Positions 1-8,981 of a stretch of DNA of 14,373 nt are shown here, piece by piece; positions within the stretch are counted from its first letter, which is position 1; every line of letters begins with the position of its first letter. The position numbers and the translations under genes were made by a program. Source of the stretch: Psilocybe azurescens (lineage: Eukaryota; Basidiomycota; Agaricomycetes; Agaricales; Agrocybaceae); the NCBI GenBank assembly GCA_023853785.1, contig JAJIRX010000736.1, positions 1-14,373 on the forward strand, read 5' to 3'. A model generated the notes under the pieces. It worked only from the letters and a program-made list of their open reading frames with translations. It ran no database searches and was not told the origin of the DNA.

Positions 1-53
1 CATAAAATAGCAGGAAACTCGACAAATTTCTCTCACAGTATACCTTGTTCAAC

Positions 54-2794
54 TCATTTATCCGAATCCGCCTTAATAAAAACCGCGACTGATTCAGAAT
101 CAGACAGAGTAGGTGAATTCTCCAAGAATATCTGAAAGAAAGAGGCCCTTACCTTTTTCCCCGATAACATAAGCCGTTGCTGATGAGAATTTAGCAGACG
201 TAAGCACTCGACGCAATTGTGTTAGGTGATCACTGACTTTGAGGATGAGCGTTGATATGTAGAGGTATGATTGAGATATCAGCAATACGTAAGTTTTTCG
301 TTCCATACACCTGGGACGTAATGAGTATTATTTAGAGTAGTATAAAATGTCGCTTCTCACCTTAAGTTGGGGATCGACTACGCCGCCTTTCTTTCGTGGG
401 AGCATAGAGCAGCTCCCGACAGTATCTATGATATTGTCAGAATATACAACTAAAGCCCGAAATTGAGGAAGACAATACGCCAGGTGCTCGACAGATCTTT
501 CTTCAAGAACTCTTTATAGCGAAAAATACTCGTCATTTAAAACCCATGTGTGGGCTGCGAAGTGAGCTTACCTTTAATCTGAGAATCTGTTTGACACTTG
601 GGACCAGGCAAGACTTCGCAGAGTACGTTTGATTTCAACGGCTCCGTCTCCAGCATTTTGCGAGTAAATTTGAAATGTTGGACAAGGATTTCCAAGTCTG
701 TGAAGAATTTAGCATGACGAGAGGATCAGGTGTTCTTTAAAACAAGATCTACCGGTATCACTTTCAAAGTATCGTGGGTCTATCTTTGGATGGCTTGCAG
801 GGTCGCTGTTTTGTGCATGCTGTAAAATGCCACTGGTTGTTAGCTGAAACAGATACCGTCGTAAATAGACGTACTATAGAGCCTCGAGAAATAGGATGAT
901 TCAGAAAGCTACCTAAACTGCAGTAGGATTTGCCTAGTTCGGGTGAAACTGAAGCACTTCCCATCACTATTAGCGTGCAAGTTCGATGCGCCTAGGTACT
1001 TACTCTTTCCCGGAAATGCTCCAGGGTAGAGAATAACTTCGCAATCAGGAACCCTTTCATCTCGAAGGATAGATATTTGAAGTCGGAGCTGCTCCAGAAG
1101 GCCGGGAGCTAAGACTCCTTGCTTCTCCTGTGCATCTACAACTTTCTCCAGCTTGTCGATAATTGCGATGGTCTCTTTGAAATCGATTTGGTGAAGCGGG
1201 AAATAAGCAAAGGACGTTAGGGAGCTGGTGTATATTCCCTGCCCAAGGGCACTTTTTAGAAAGAGATTTCAGTGTTTGACACTGCCAGTATAAGCACATT
1301 CACGAACTGAAGTGCTTGGGCTTTTGCTGCATACTCCGGGTCAAGCAACAGATCTAACGTCTCGTGAGGTGTGCAGGGTCAAGCTCGCATACGAGCGTGT
1401 TGAAGATGTGCTCTTGCACATTTTCTCCGACACCAGGGAGATTAATTTGTGGCTCGACTCCGAGTGCAGCTATTACAGCTGGCTGACCGATACCAGAAAG
1501 CTCCAGAATCTGAGGTGACTTGATCGCGCTAATACCATACATGAGCCGGGAAACGTAACAGGAGATTGGAAGCTGGTCCTTACCCCGCGCTTAGAACGAC
1601 CTCTTTGGCGACCTTGACAAGATAAGTAATACCTTTGTAGCTGAACTCTACCCCGCTGGCGGTTCTATCTTGTTCACCCTCCTTAGGCTCAAGAATAACG
1701 CGAGAAACCATAGCGTCAGTGAGGACCTTGCAATCGCAACACGATGATGAAAGAGGTCACGATATATCATTGGAAGTCAAAGCTACTCACGCTTAGATTT
1801 GGACGTTCAATGTTAGGAAATAAGTAACTATTTGCAGATGAAGAACGTGTCCAGTCTTTGGGGTTGAGGTTTGCAGATGCAATCCATGTTCCGTTGATCT
1901 GAAATAAATTTAGTTACCATACATATACCATAGTTATCCAGAGTCTTACGTCGCCTCCATAGGGATCTTGAACAGTGTTCAGTCCCATATTGACTGTGGT
2001 TTCTTTGAAGAGGGTGTCGAGAGTATGAAAATAGGATGAAATGGTGACCTGCACCGGACCTGACATTCCTCGATTTTCAAGATTATATGTATGAGCAAGA
2101 GTACCCGTTACTTCCTCAGTAGGAGGATGGAAACTTGAAGAGTTGTATAACATTCAATCTTGAAGATGCAATCGTGACTTGCTTACGTCTCGGACCTCTT
2201 GGAGTATTTTTGAAGTCTTCCCAATTCCATCCGGGATTTCCAAGTCGCTCAAACGCATTGATGTCCTCTGCAGGGGCTTGATCCAAGCATAGAAATTCAT
2301 AGCGGAAGTTCCTCCTAAACGAATAATAGTTTGCCGTTGTCTGGTAAGATCCCTATTCCCTAGTACTAACCTAGACCTTTCCCGACTCCAAATCATTTCT
2401 CTGTTGTTGACATTTTCTTGTTCGACGGTGAAGAAAGCCCAGTCGTACTGATAATAATCAATGGTTGTTTAGGACGTAGAAAATGCAATCCACGACAAAT
2501 CTTGCTCTGCTTGCGTACGAACACGTACCTCAGGATCCCCTAGAGTGGCACCAAACTGCCCCGGAATGTTGATCTTCGGGTCATCAAGGTTGGCCCTTCC
2601 TGCTTCCAGCACAAGGACGGTTACCGACGGACTCTCTGAAAGACGAACTGCAGCTGCTAATCCTGCGGTCTGAGCGGTCAAACATTAACTGCTGTTATCG
2701 TTATTCTTGAGTGCTCGAAGAAACCCACTCCTCCTCCAATGACAACGAAGTCGTAGGGCTTGTGAGTAGCCTCCTCGACGCTAATGAATGGCAT
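54..2794 (-). pseudogene. GMC (glucose-methanol-choline) FAD oxidoreductase, 17 exons, frame broken
   Basis: GMC enzymes use FAD to oxidise alcohols, aryl alcohols or sugars; many fungal ones are secreted and supply H2O2 for lignocellulose attack. The start at 2794 gives MPFISVEEATHKPYDFVVIGGG, then after an intron TAGLAAAVRLSE, which together form the FAD dinucleotide-binding motif (residues about 16-34). Further landmarks are LGGTSAMNFYAWIKP, ILELSGIGQPAV and NLPGVGENVQEH, the first catalytic His in WHTVGSCSMLPR, and the second in PLHINAHPQ near the C-terminus. Exons (minus strand): 2794-2729, 2669-2529, 2447-2371, 2314-2187, 2133-1950, 1898-1791, 1726-1584, 1528-1304, 1238-1004, 948-875, 819-753, 697-572, 511-479, 425-361, 310-238, 179-153, 88-54. 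Frame is lost near 2380 (two bases short), 2288 (one C short), 2208 (one A short) and 1365 (one base short). Allowing for these five bases the exons total 604 codons, normal for the family. I see no signal peptide. The eighth intron's acceptor is uncertain (1239 or 1252). Family is sure; substrate is unknown. Confidence 0.87.
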
Positions 2795-3342
2795 GCTTGA
2801 AGTCTAAAAAGCAACGGCCGTGATGGCTTACTTCAAAGAGATGATGCCACCTTTTATTCAAACCGCCCGAGATACGATGGGAGAACACAGATGGATCTAA
2901 TGCGTAGGTAGTGCCATACTAGAATCCGGATGAACTGGACTGACAGATACCAAACGTCGTGCCACACGGTGGAATCAGATGGTCGATACACAGGAGCCCC
3001 AATCACATAACCATCAATGCATCACAGGACTGTTGTTGATAAACGAAGCGTTGACGCTGATCCGAATACCTATTCTAAAACTAGAGACGCAAGGAGATGT
3101 ACATTTTCCATAGAGTCTCATGAGGAAAGCCCGCCGCGAGCTGTCCGGTGGACTCTGGGTACTCCCACATCACCACTGATCATCCGTTTGAAATCAAAAG
3201 CATCTTAACCTCTGTAAAAAGCCACTGAATCGTTCCACACAACAATCAAAATTTCTACATAAGGAATTCAATGTGTCTGAAAAGGATGAGTACTGCTTGA
3301 AAGCCGCTTTTTAATTTCAAAATGCATTGGGAGCCTGAGGTG
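2795..3342. other. Shared upstream region of the GMC gene and the left Gal80-like copy
   Basis: This gap lies between the start of the leftward GMC gene and the left arm of the inverted duplication. With the arm's own upstream part it makes about 775 bases between two divergent starts. I see no convincing coding exon in it; the open frames are short and lack supporting splice structure or recognisable residues. It probably holds promoter elements for one or both genes, but I cannot name a site. Confidence 0.5.
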
Positions 3343-3423
3343 TTAGTCATATGAGATTTATAATCGACTACGCTCGCTAAGAAAGGCAGTCGCGTCTTAA
3401 TCATCTCTCAACAGTGTATTCAT

Positions 3424-3480
3424 CAACCGCTGACAAGGCCTAATTTTGACCAGATTATAGCTTATTTATGTGAGCTCGTA
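3424..3480 (+). promoter_or_regulatory. Upstream block conserved between the two Gal80-like copies
   Basis: Short words are kept in the same order in both arms although the bases between them have drifted: CAACCGCTGACA, TTTTGACCAGAT, TAGCTTATTT and GCTCGTAAA. The block ends about 91 bases before the left start and about 94 before the right one (12710-12764 there). Conserved words at equal distance suggest core promoter or activator sites. Shared descent alone could also explain them, and I recognise no specific factor site. Confidence 0.4.
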
Positions 3481-3570
3481 AAGACAATAAAAGGAACAAC
3501 ACAGAACCATCGATCATCAATCAACCAACTTAAACCCCAGTCCAACACAGTACTAGCACTACACGCGACG

Positions 3571-4884
3571 ATGACGTCTGCTCCCGAGAATAAAATCAAG
3601 GTCGGCTTCGTTGGTTTATCTGCCACCACAGGATGGGCAGCAACTACTCTGGCTCCAGCACTTATCCAACCCAATCTACGTGACAACTATGACCTCGTAG
3701 CTGTTTCCACAACCTCCGAAGCGTCAGCCAAGGCATCGGCTGACAAATACTCCAAGATATTGGACATCCTATCGCGGCCTACTTTGGCGACGCCTCCAAC
3801 ATAGTCTCCGATCCAGATGTCGACCTGGTTGCAGTCTCGGTGAAGGCTCCCATCATAAAGAAATTGTGTTGAAAGTGATCGAGGCGAAGAAGGACTTCTT
3901 TGTCGAGTGGCCGGCCGGTACCTCGACTAAGGAGACTGAGGAGATTGCGGCTGCAGCTCGTAAACAGGGAGTCAGATCTTTTGTTGGGTTGCAGGGTCGG
4001 CATGCCGTTGTCATTCAGAAGGTCAGTAAATAGCCTTTGAGTCGACTTCGATGACCTTTTGATCACAAGCGAAATTATAGGTGAAGGAATTGCTGGCTTC
4101 TGGGGTAATAGGTACCATTAGGTCCACCAATGTCGTAAGTTCCTCTCTGGTTGAAAGATTGCTAACCCCACAATCTATGATTCACAATTTCGTTCTTGTA
4201 CAGATTGCACACCTGCCAAAAGAAGCACACTTTTTACTCTCCGTTCAACAAAGAAAACAATGCATACCTTTTAGAGAAGAAAACGGTCTGCGTCCACTCT
4301 CAATGACGATAGGAATACGTTGACTTATTTCAACATTACCAGGTGTTACCATGCTCACAATCGTGGTCGGCCACCAGTTAGATACCCTGACTCATGTTCT
4401 CGGAGACTTCTCCAGCGTAACAGCAACAAACGCACAGCTCTACCCTACCGTAATCATTGTTGACGATACAGGGAAACCCACAGGAAAGACATTCAAATCT
4501 CAAAGCTCGGACCACTTTGCCATTACTGGCGTACTCAAGACTGGGATCCTGGCCAATATATTCTGGAGAGCGGGGTATTCCTCCAATGAAGGAAGACGTC
4601 AATACGTCTGGGAGATCGAGGGTGAAGAAGGTAGCATAAGGTTGCAATCCGATCACCTCTTGGGGGCATTGCCAAGTATGTTCGAGTCGGAACTGTACCT
4701 CAACGGCAAAAAAGTGGAGTTCGAGACTCCTGGAAATGGTATCGTGACTGTCAGTGGTGCTTGGAAGGAATTTGCAAGCCGTACCCCGGGCACATATGCG
4801 ACAATCGAGGATGCAGTTAAGCATCATCGACTTCTGGATGCAATTGAGGCTAGTGCAAAAGAAGGTAAACGAATCATTCTTTGA
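3571..4884 (+). pseudogene. Gal80-like Gfo/Idh/MocA oxidoreductase, left copy, frame broken
   Basis: This is the paralogue of the intact gene at 11305-12616. Exons are 3571-4021, 4081-4134, 4204-4285 and 4343-4884; splice sites sit at the same codons as in the right copy and exons 2-4 have identical lengths. Exon 1 is two bases short. One base is lost near 3757 (AAGATATTGG against AAGGAGGTTGG) and one near 3850 (CTCCCATCAT against CTCCCTATCAT). The first loss leads to a TAG at 3802-3804 after about 77 codons, inside the NAD(P)-binding fold. Exon 3 carries one gained and one lost base that cancel, so most of its residues are replaced by another frame. Exon 4 is fully open and ends in EGKRIIL. 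The N-terminal fold start KVGFVGLS and the EWPAG motif are still readable. Either a recent pseudogene or an intact gene with assembly errors. Confidence 0.85.
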
Positions 4885-4974
4885 GGAATATGAAGAGAAC
4901 ATCCATACAAATGTCAAATATATAAAGTTTTTGTGTTCGAAGGTTTTTAGTCTCCTTCCCTGAGTGGGCACATA

Positions 4975-5672
4975 TGGACTTCGATCAAGTAGCGAAGTTG
5001 TTCCGAATATGACGACGCTGCATACAAGTCATAGAGACTCACCTGGAAGAATTGTTAGGTGGCCATTTATCACGTTGCTTCAGTTGTGGCCGTCAGCACA
5101 ATGATATGCAGATTGAACCGAGGATTAATCGTGCGGAGGTTATCCAGACGAAATTGATACAAAGCCGACAATGCCAAAAAGACCCATACCATATCAATGC
5201 CCTCATCGAAGGATAGATGCGAATCGGAACCATTCGAAGTCAGCTTCTATCATCAAATGACCTATATCATCTTGCATTAGTTTGGCGGACACTACTCACT
5301 TTAATTTAATGCTTCTCTACTGTTCAGATCAGTGAGAAATGCAGTGAGAGCATGGGCACGGGTCGGCTTGACAGAAACGTCAGAACTGAACGTACAAGCA
5401 CAAGATCCAGGACAGTCAACTTTGTTTCATCTTTAATTTCGCTCTCTAAAGATACCTTGAGCCTGTGCAAAGTTAGCTCGAGATTGGAAGTTCGAGAGCA
5501 AGGCCAGAGCAAGCGTGGGCAGCAATTAAAATTATGTTGTTTGCCATTAACCCTAAAAGATGACAACCGTAACTTAAATTACGGTCACTGCGATGTCTCC
5601 TTTCTTCTTGCTTCAGTCAGTGACATTGGTTTTCCGAATATCATTTCTTATTCTTCGGTAGACTTATTCAAG
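4975..5672. other. Intergenic stretch upstream of the 5673 gene
   Basis: This stretch runs from the inner end of the left arm to the chosen start at 5673. An open frame continues upstream of 5673 to 5352 in phase with exon 1, but its residues look like random translation (rich in Ser, Arg and Lys, no domain) and it is overlapped by an equally open antisense frame. I read it as leader and promoter DNA. Confidence 0.5.
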
Positions 5673-6815
5673 ATGGATCCTCATTCTATCAACGACAACC
5701 ATGCCGGGCCTTCAAATTCTGGAACATCAAGATACCGAGTTCAGACGTGAGTACTTGAGAAAGTATTTGGAAAGTATTTCCAAGTTCATGGATCTAACAA
5801 TTTAAAAGGTCTGATGTAATACAGGACATGCGAGTAAACGTCTCCGAAGAAGGTACCGACGAAATCATCTGGTACAAGGTGGGCCCAAATGCGACCCCAT
5901 TGTCGACTTTTCTTCACTAATGTCGATTCGAAGGAAAGGTTCCTTAGCGACAACGAAATTGTCGAGAATCTAGTGGTGTGTTTGCTCCTTTGCATCCAAC
6001 ATGAAGTGATCTATATCTCTCGGACATAGCACAACCCCACGAGCACCATCCACTGGACGATACACCGCCCGCTTCGTGGATGGTACATCCGAATACGATC
6101 TCCGTCGTTTCCTCCTGGTGTATTCATCCCCTTAACACCCGTACCATCTACGTCCCCTCTCCACACGGACGCAGCTATCTCCTTTAACACGCGCACTAAC
6201 ATCGCCTCCCCAGCTTCCCCAGTTGAACTCCCCTCTTCTGACTCGCAGTTCACCCTCCAAGACGTGGACATCACGTCCAGCTCGACGAGCCTCCACTCCT
6301 ACCCTCCCACTCCCACAGCCTCAACAACAGCCATCGTCAACATACAACCCCTTCGCCCATCAGAGGCGAGTCGTCAAGCACGCTTGTCGACTCCGACCAA
6401 ACACCTAAAAACCCTGCGCAGGCCGCAGCGGCCCAAAATCTCCTCCCAAATCACCCAGTTCCTCCTCGCACCTTCTTCCATCCAGCCCCTCCAGCAGCAG
6501 GACACAAACGCCTCCTACCTCTCTCGCGCACTGTCACTGCTGAGGACGCACCGCCCCTCGCACTCCAGCTCATTCACACTGTCCCGCGTGTTAGGCCCTC
6601 ACTCCAGCAACGCGCCCCCGCCGTACGCGTCCCAATCTACCGCGGCTATTCTCCAACAACAACATCCTCACCTCCACGCGCCCCTGCTCGTATTTCACGA
6701 CCACACGCCGGTGCTGACCTTCCGATCGCTGACCGGTGTGATTGAGATGGATAAAGGGGAGGAGAAGTACCTAGGAGTGGACACTAGTTTCTGGATCGCC
6801 ATTGCGCTTACTTAG
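5673..6815 (+). CDS. Uncharacterised basidiomycete-type protein, four exons, 323 residues as it stands
   Basis: Exons are 5673-5746, 5809-5878, 5934-5975 and 6030-6815, joined by 62-, 55- and 54-nt GT-AG introns that keep one frame. The protein starts MDPHSINDN. Residues about 20-62 form a charged block (RYRVQTSDVIQDMRVNVSEE, then IIWYK and ERFLSDNEIVENLV). Next come the most conserved-looking part, STIHWTIHRPLRGWYIRIRS (about 67-86), and PSFPPGVFIPL. Residues about 100-260 are rich in Ser, Pro, Gln and Thr and probably disordered. The C-terminal block contains EEKYLGVDTSFWIAIALT. I see no signal peptide, membrane segment or catalytic motif. It resembles a conserved hypothetical protein of mushroom-forming fungi, but I know no function. 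The stop at 6813-6815 probably truncates it. The ATG at 5673 was chosen because the upstream in-frame extension has no protein-like character. Confidence 0.75.
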
Positions 6816-6925
6816 AGTTTCTGGAGGAACGAGAGGTACGCTTTCCCAGATTCAGCGTGAATTGAAAACTCTTCTCTGATGTTCATGTTGTTTACCAGAG
6901 CTATCTTGCTGCATCAAGTGATTAG
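6812..6925 (+). pseudogene. Severed C-terminal exons of the 5673 gene
   Basis: Just past the last sense codon, another frame reads LEFLEERE (6812-6835), meets a good donor (GTACGC at 6836), crosses a 63-nt intron ending TTTACCAG at 6898, and continues as SYLAASSD with a TAG at 6923-6925. The sequence GCGCTTACTTAGAG has two CTTA units. A third unit would join the upstream frame to this exon pair as ALT-Y-LEF. This looks like the original end of the protein, cut off by loss of one repeat unit. Confidence 0.5.
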
Positions 6926-7728
6926 TTCGAAGACCCACAGAGATCGACTGTTGCGTGGCACAGGATTCGAAAGAACAGGCAGTAGGAGATTCAAAAGCAC
7001 CTTCGAGGGTCTCTGCACTTTAATTTCTATATATTCCAAACATAACCAGTACCGAATACCCCAAAGTCATTGGCTAAATTTCCTGTGAACATGTTTCGAA
7101 TCTACAATCTTAGATGAGGTCGACATGTATCCAAAGGTTAAGTCTCAATTTTGACGTTAAATATACTGTCAAGTCCTGTGTAAAAGTAATGTCTGGTGTA
7201 CACCGCTGAGCGCTGACTGCAGTTTATCCAAGAAACAGCAGTATTCAAACATGTCTTATGGTTATTAACCGTTTGAAAAACAAATAGCGATATATAAATC
7301 CCTTGAAATGTATTTATCATAGGTCGCCGCCAGCAGCAGCAGTAGGTTGAATCTGGCCAAGATTCCTCGCGTCCTCGACATCACGTGTTCCGCTGCACAA
7401 CATAGCACCGATCAAATACACACCTCGATCCGAAAGGATGGGAGCCTTGAGATCTTGTAGGCAATGTAGCGTAGGTTCTCATCTTGAGGGTACAGAACAG
7501 GAATGGTCATTAAGTAATACGTATTAGACTTTGGAGATGCATATAATATCTATACATTATCTATCTCCTTTTCAGGTGCGCAATCCCTTCCAAACCCAAA
7601 GATGTTATGGTATGAGTGGGATAAGTGGGGGTGGGAGCATAAGTCGACTGTACACTCGATAAATAAGTAGCAAAAGGAGTATCAGTAGTGTCGTGATATA
7701 AAGGGTGTGCATGCAGCAAAAGAATTAA
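6926..7728. other. Gap between the convergent 5673 and RRM genes
   Basis: The stretch is AT-rich with stops in all frames and should hold the 3' untranslated regions of the two facing genes. There is a short run of CAG units near 7333-7343. I see no coding exon, RNA gene or mobile element. Confidence 0.5.
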
Positions 7729-8674
7729 TCAGTAATCTCTATCCCTCGACTGGTATCCACGGTTGGAGTAAGAGCTTCGGTTGTCCTGCCTTCCTCCGCC
7801 TCCCCGTCTCTTGTCACCTCCTCTGGGAGCATCCCGCCTGGGGCGAGCATATGAAAGGACGATGTTGCCCTGCTCGGTGGCGGTACCGTTCAACTTGTCG
7901 ATGGCCTCGGTGGCGGTGGCAACGTCCTCGAACTCGACGAATCCAGCGTTGGTCTTCTCTCCGGTGTTTCCATCACGGACTGAAATAGAGTCAGCATACA
8001 TTGACAACAAAAAGAAAGAAAGAACGCACTGAAGTAAATGCTGACAATCTGGTCCTTGAATTCAGTCATGAGCTGTCGGAGAGCGTTCTCATCCTGGTGG
8101 AACCTGGCAAAGTAGACTTTGCTGTTGGGTTCCTGCCTGGGGCCGAGGCTGGCCTGGCGAGCGTAGTCGACGAAGAGGTCGCGGCCAGCAACATGGAGAG
8201 GCTCAGCGGCTGAAGAGGTGACAGCAGCAGTGGCCGCCTCCACGTTGGAAAAGGTGATATGGGCAAATCCACGAGGACGTCCATCAGCGTGGGTCTCTAC
8301 AAACACGAAATAGAATGAAATGAACACGAATGAACAAAAAATAAAAAAAGTTGAAAAAAAAAGGCACGTACGAATACGGACGCTCTCGACTTGACCGAAC
8401 TCTGAGAACAGCTCTGTGAGGTCCTCTGTCATATCCCAGGGCATGTTTCCAATGTAGATGGACTCTGAGGCAGGCGTGGGCGCCTGGTCGCGGCGCTCGA
8501 ATGCCAGCACCGAGGCGGACGAGAACGCGCGTGCAGCAGTGAGTCTCGACACGGTAGGCGCAACAACGGCCTGACGGAGAACGAGGAGCTGAGAGTCCTA
8601 GAAGCAGGGGCCGCAGAGCGAGCGACTGCGCGGAGGCTGAGCCTGGCCTGTTGACGGAGGACGTTAGAGAACAT
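7729..8674 (-). CDS. RNA-binding protein with two RRM domains and a presequence-like N-terminus
   Basis: Later exons are clear: exon 1 ends at 8372, exon 2 is 8296-8030, exon 3 is 7979-7729, with 75- and 50-nt introns. RRM1 has RNP2 as IYIGNM and RNP1 as RGFAHITF; RRM2 has RNP2 as VYFARF and RNP1 as NAGFVEF. The C-terminus is basic and Gly/Arg-rich (RGGDKRRGGGGRQDN, ending YQSRDRDY), common in proteins that bind RNA. The N-terminus MFSNVLRQQARLSLRAVARS is Arg-rich with no acidic residue, and RAFSSASVLAF follows, so import into mitochondria is likely. However, the frame of the first ~33 codons does not run into the frame of RAFSS. Options are a one-base loss near 8575 (273 residues), a 38-nt intron 8626-8589 (260 residues) or an 80-nt intron 8575-8496 (246 residues). 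All three keep the RRMs. Family is sure; the RNA target is unknown. Confidence 0.88.
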
Positions 8675-8776
8675 TTTTGGAGTGGAGGTGGTTGATGGAG
8701 AAGGGGAGGTGACGGGACAAAAGTAAATAACTTCTATTTTTCCTTCAAGAAAAGTTTTCGATCTTGTGACTTAATG

Positions 8777-8782
8777 CACGTG
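8777..8782. promoter_or_regulatory. CACGTG palindrome upstream of the RRM gene
   Basis: A perfect CACGTG lies about 100 bases before the ATG at 8674. In fungi this core is bound by bHLH proteins such as Cbf1-type factors. A six-base site can occur by chance, so the role is inferred from position only. Confidence 0.35.
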
Positions 8783-8803
8783 AAGCAATGTAAACACTTT
8801 ACC

Positions 8804-8821
8804 CCGGACGGCGGAGTCCGG
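8804..8821. repeat. Perfect CCGGAC-N6-GTCCGG inverted repeat
   Basis: Two six-base arms, CCGGAC (8804-8809) and GTCCGG (8816-8821), flank GGCGGA; CGGAGTC occurs twice in a row nearby. The sequence is far more GC-rich than its surroundings. It lies about 130 bases upstream of the RRM gene start. CGG-type half-sites in inverted order are typical of Zn2Cys6 regulators, but no specific factor can be named. Confidence 0.35.
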
Positions 8822-8981
8822 ACGGAGTCAATCTGAAGCGGTCAAGCTTTGAATGCCTGGGCTGGGTGTATGTACTAGAGTACAAGTTGTATAAATAATT
8901 GGATAGCCCATTATGTACAAGTGTTTTAATAGTGATACAAGTATATGCACGAGGAAAGCGAAAGAAAATTTAAAATCTATT

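Larger units (their letters stand above)
3343..4974 (+). repeat. Left arm of a 1.63-kb inverted duplication
   Basis: This segment matches the reverse complement of 11210-12838. The match runs from about 230 bases upstream of the Gal80-like start, through four exons and three introns at corresponding places, to about 90 bases past the stop. By eye, identity is about 95% over the leader and first 97 coding bases, about 76% over the next 105, about 96% from 3790 to 4018, about 80% in intron 1 and about 76% at the start of exon 4. No target-site duplication or transposase is visible at the ends, which were placed by eye and may be off by tens of bases. Confidence 0.9.
8675..8981. other. Upstream region of the RRM gene
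   Basis: This gap of about 300 bases lies between the RRM gene start and the stop of the F-box-like gene; both are on the minus strand. It holds the CACGTG site and the GC-rich inverted repeat listed separately. No exon is visible in it. Confidence 0.45.

Noticed and set aside
132..152. A 21-nt GT-AG intron near the end of the GMC gene
   Set aside because: Too short to splice. A 64-nt intron from the same donor to the AG at 89 gives the family-like ending GEKVAVFIKADSDK.
961..1000. GTTCGATGC as a possible tRNA T-arm
   Set aside because: No matching A-box, anticodon arm or acceptor stem around it; the stretch is an intron of the GMC gene.
4378..4971. A 197-codon open frame antisense to the last exon of the left Gal80-like copy
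   Set aside because: It has no recognisable domain, and the sense strand there encodes a clear exon. A similar antisense frame lies over the same exon in the other arm, as expected from codon bias in the sense gene.
5352..5672. N-terminal extension of the 5673 gene in the same frame
   Set aside because: Composition looks random and the opposite strand is equally open; the ATG at 5673 begins the protein-like sequence.
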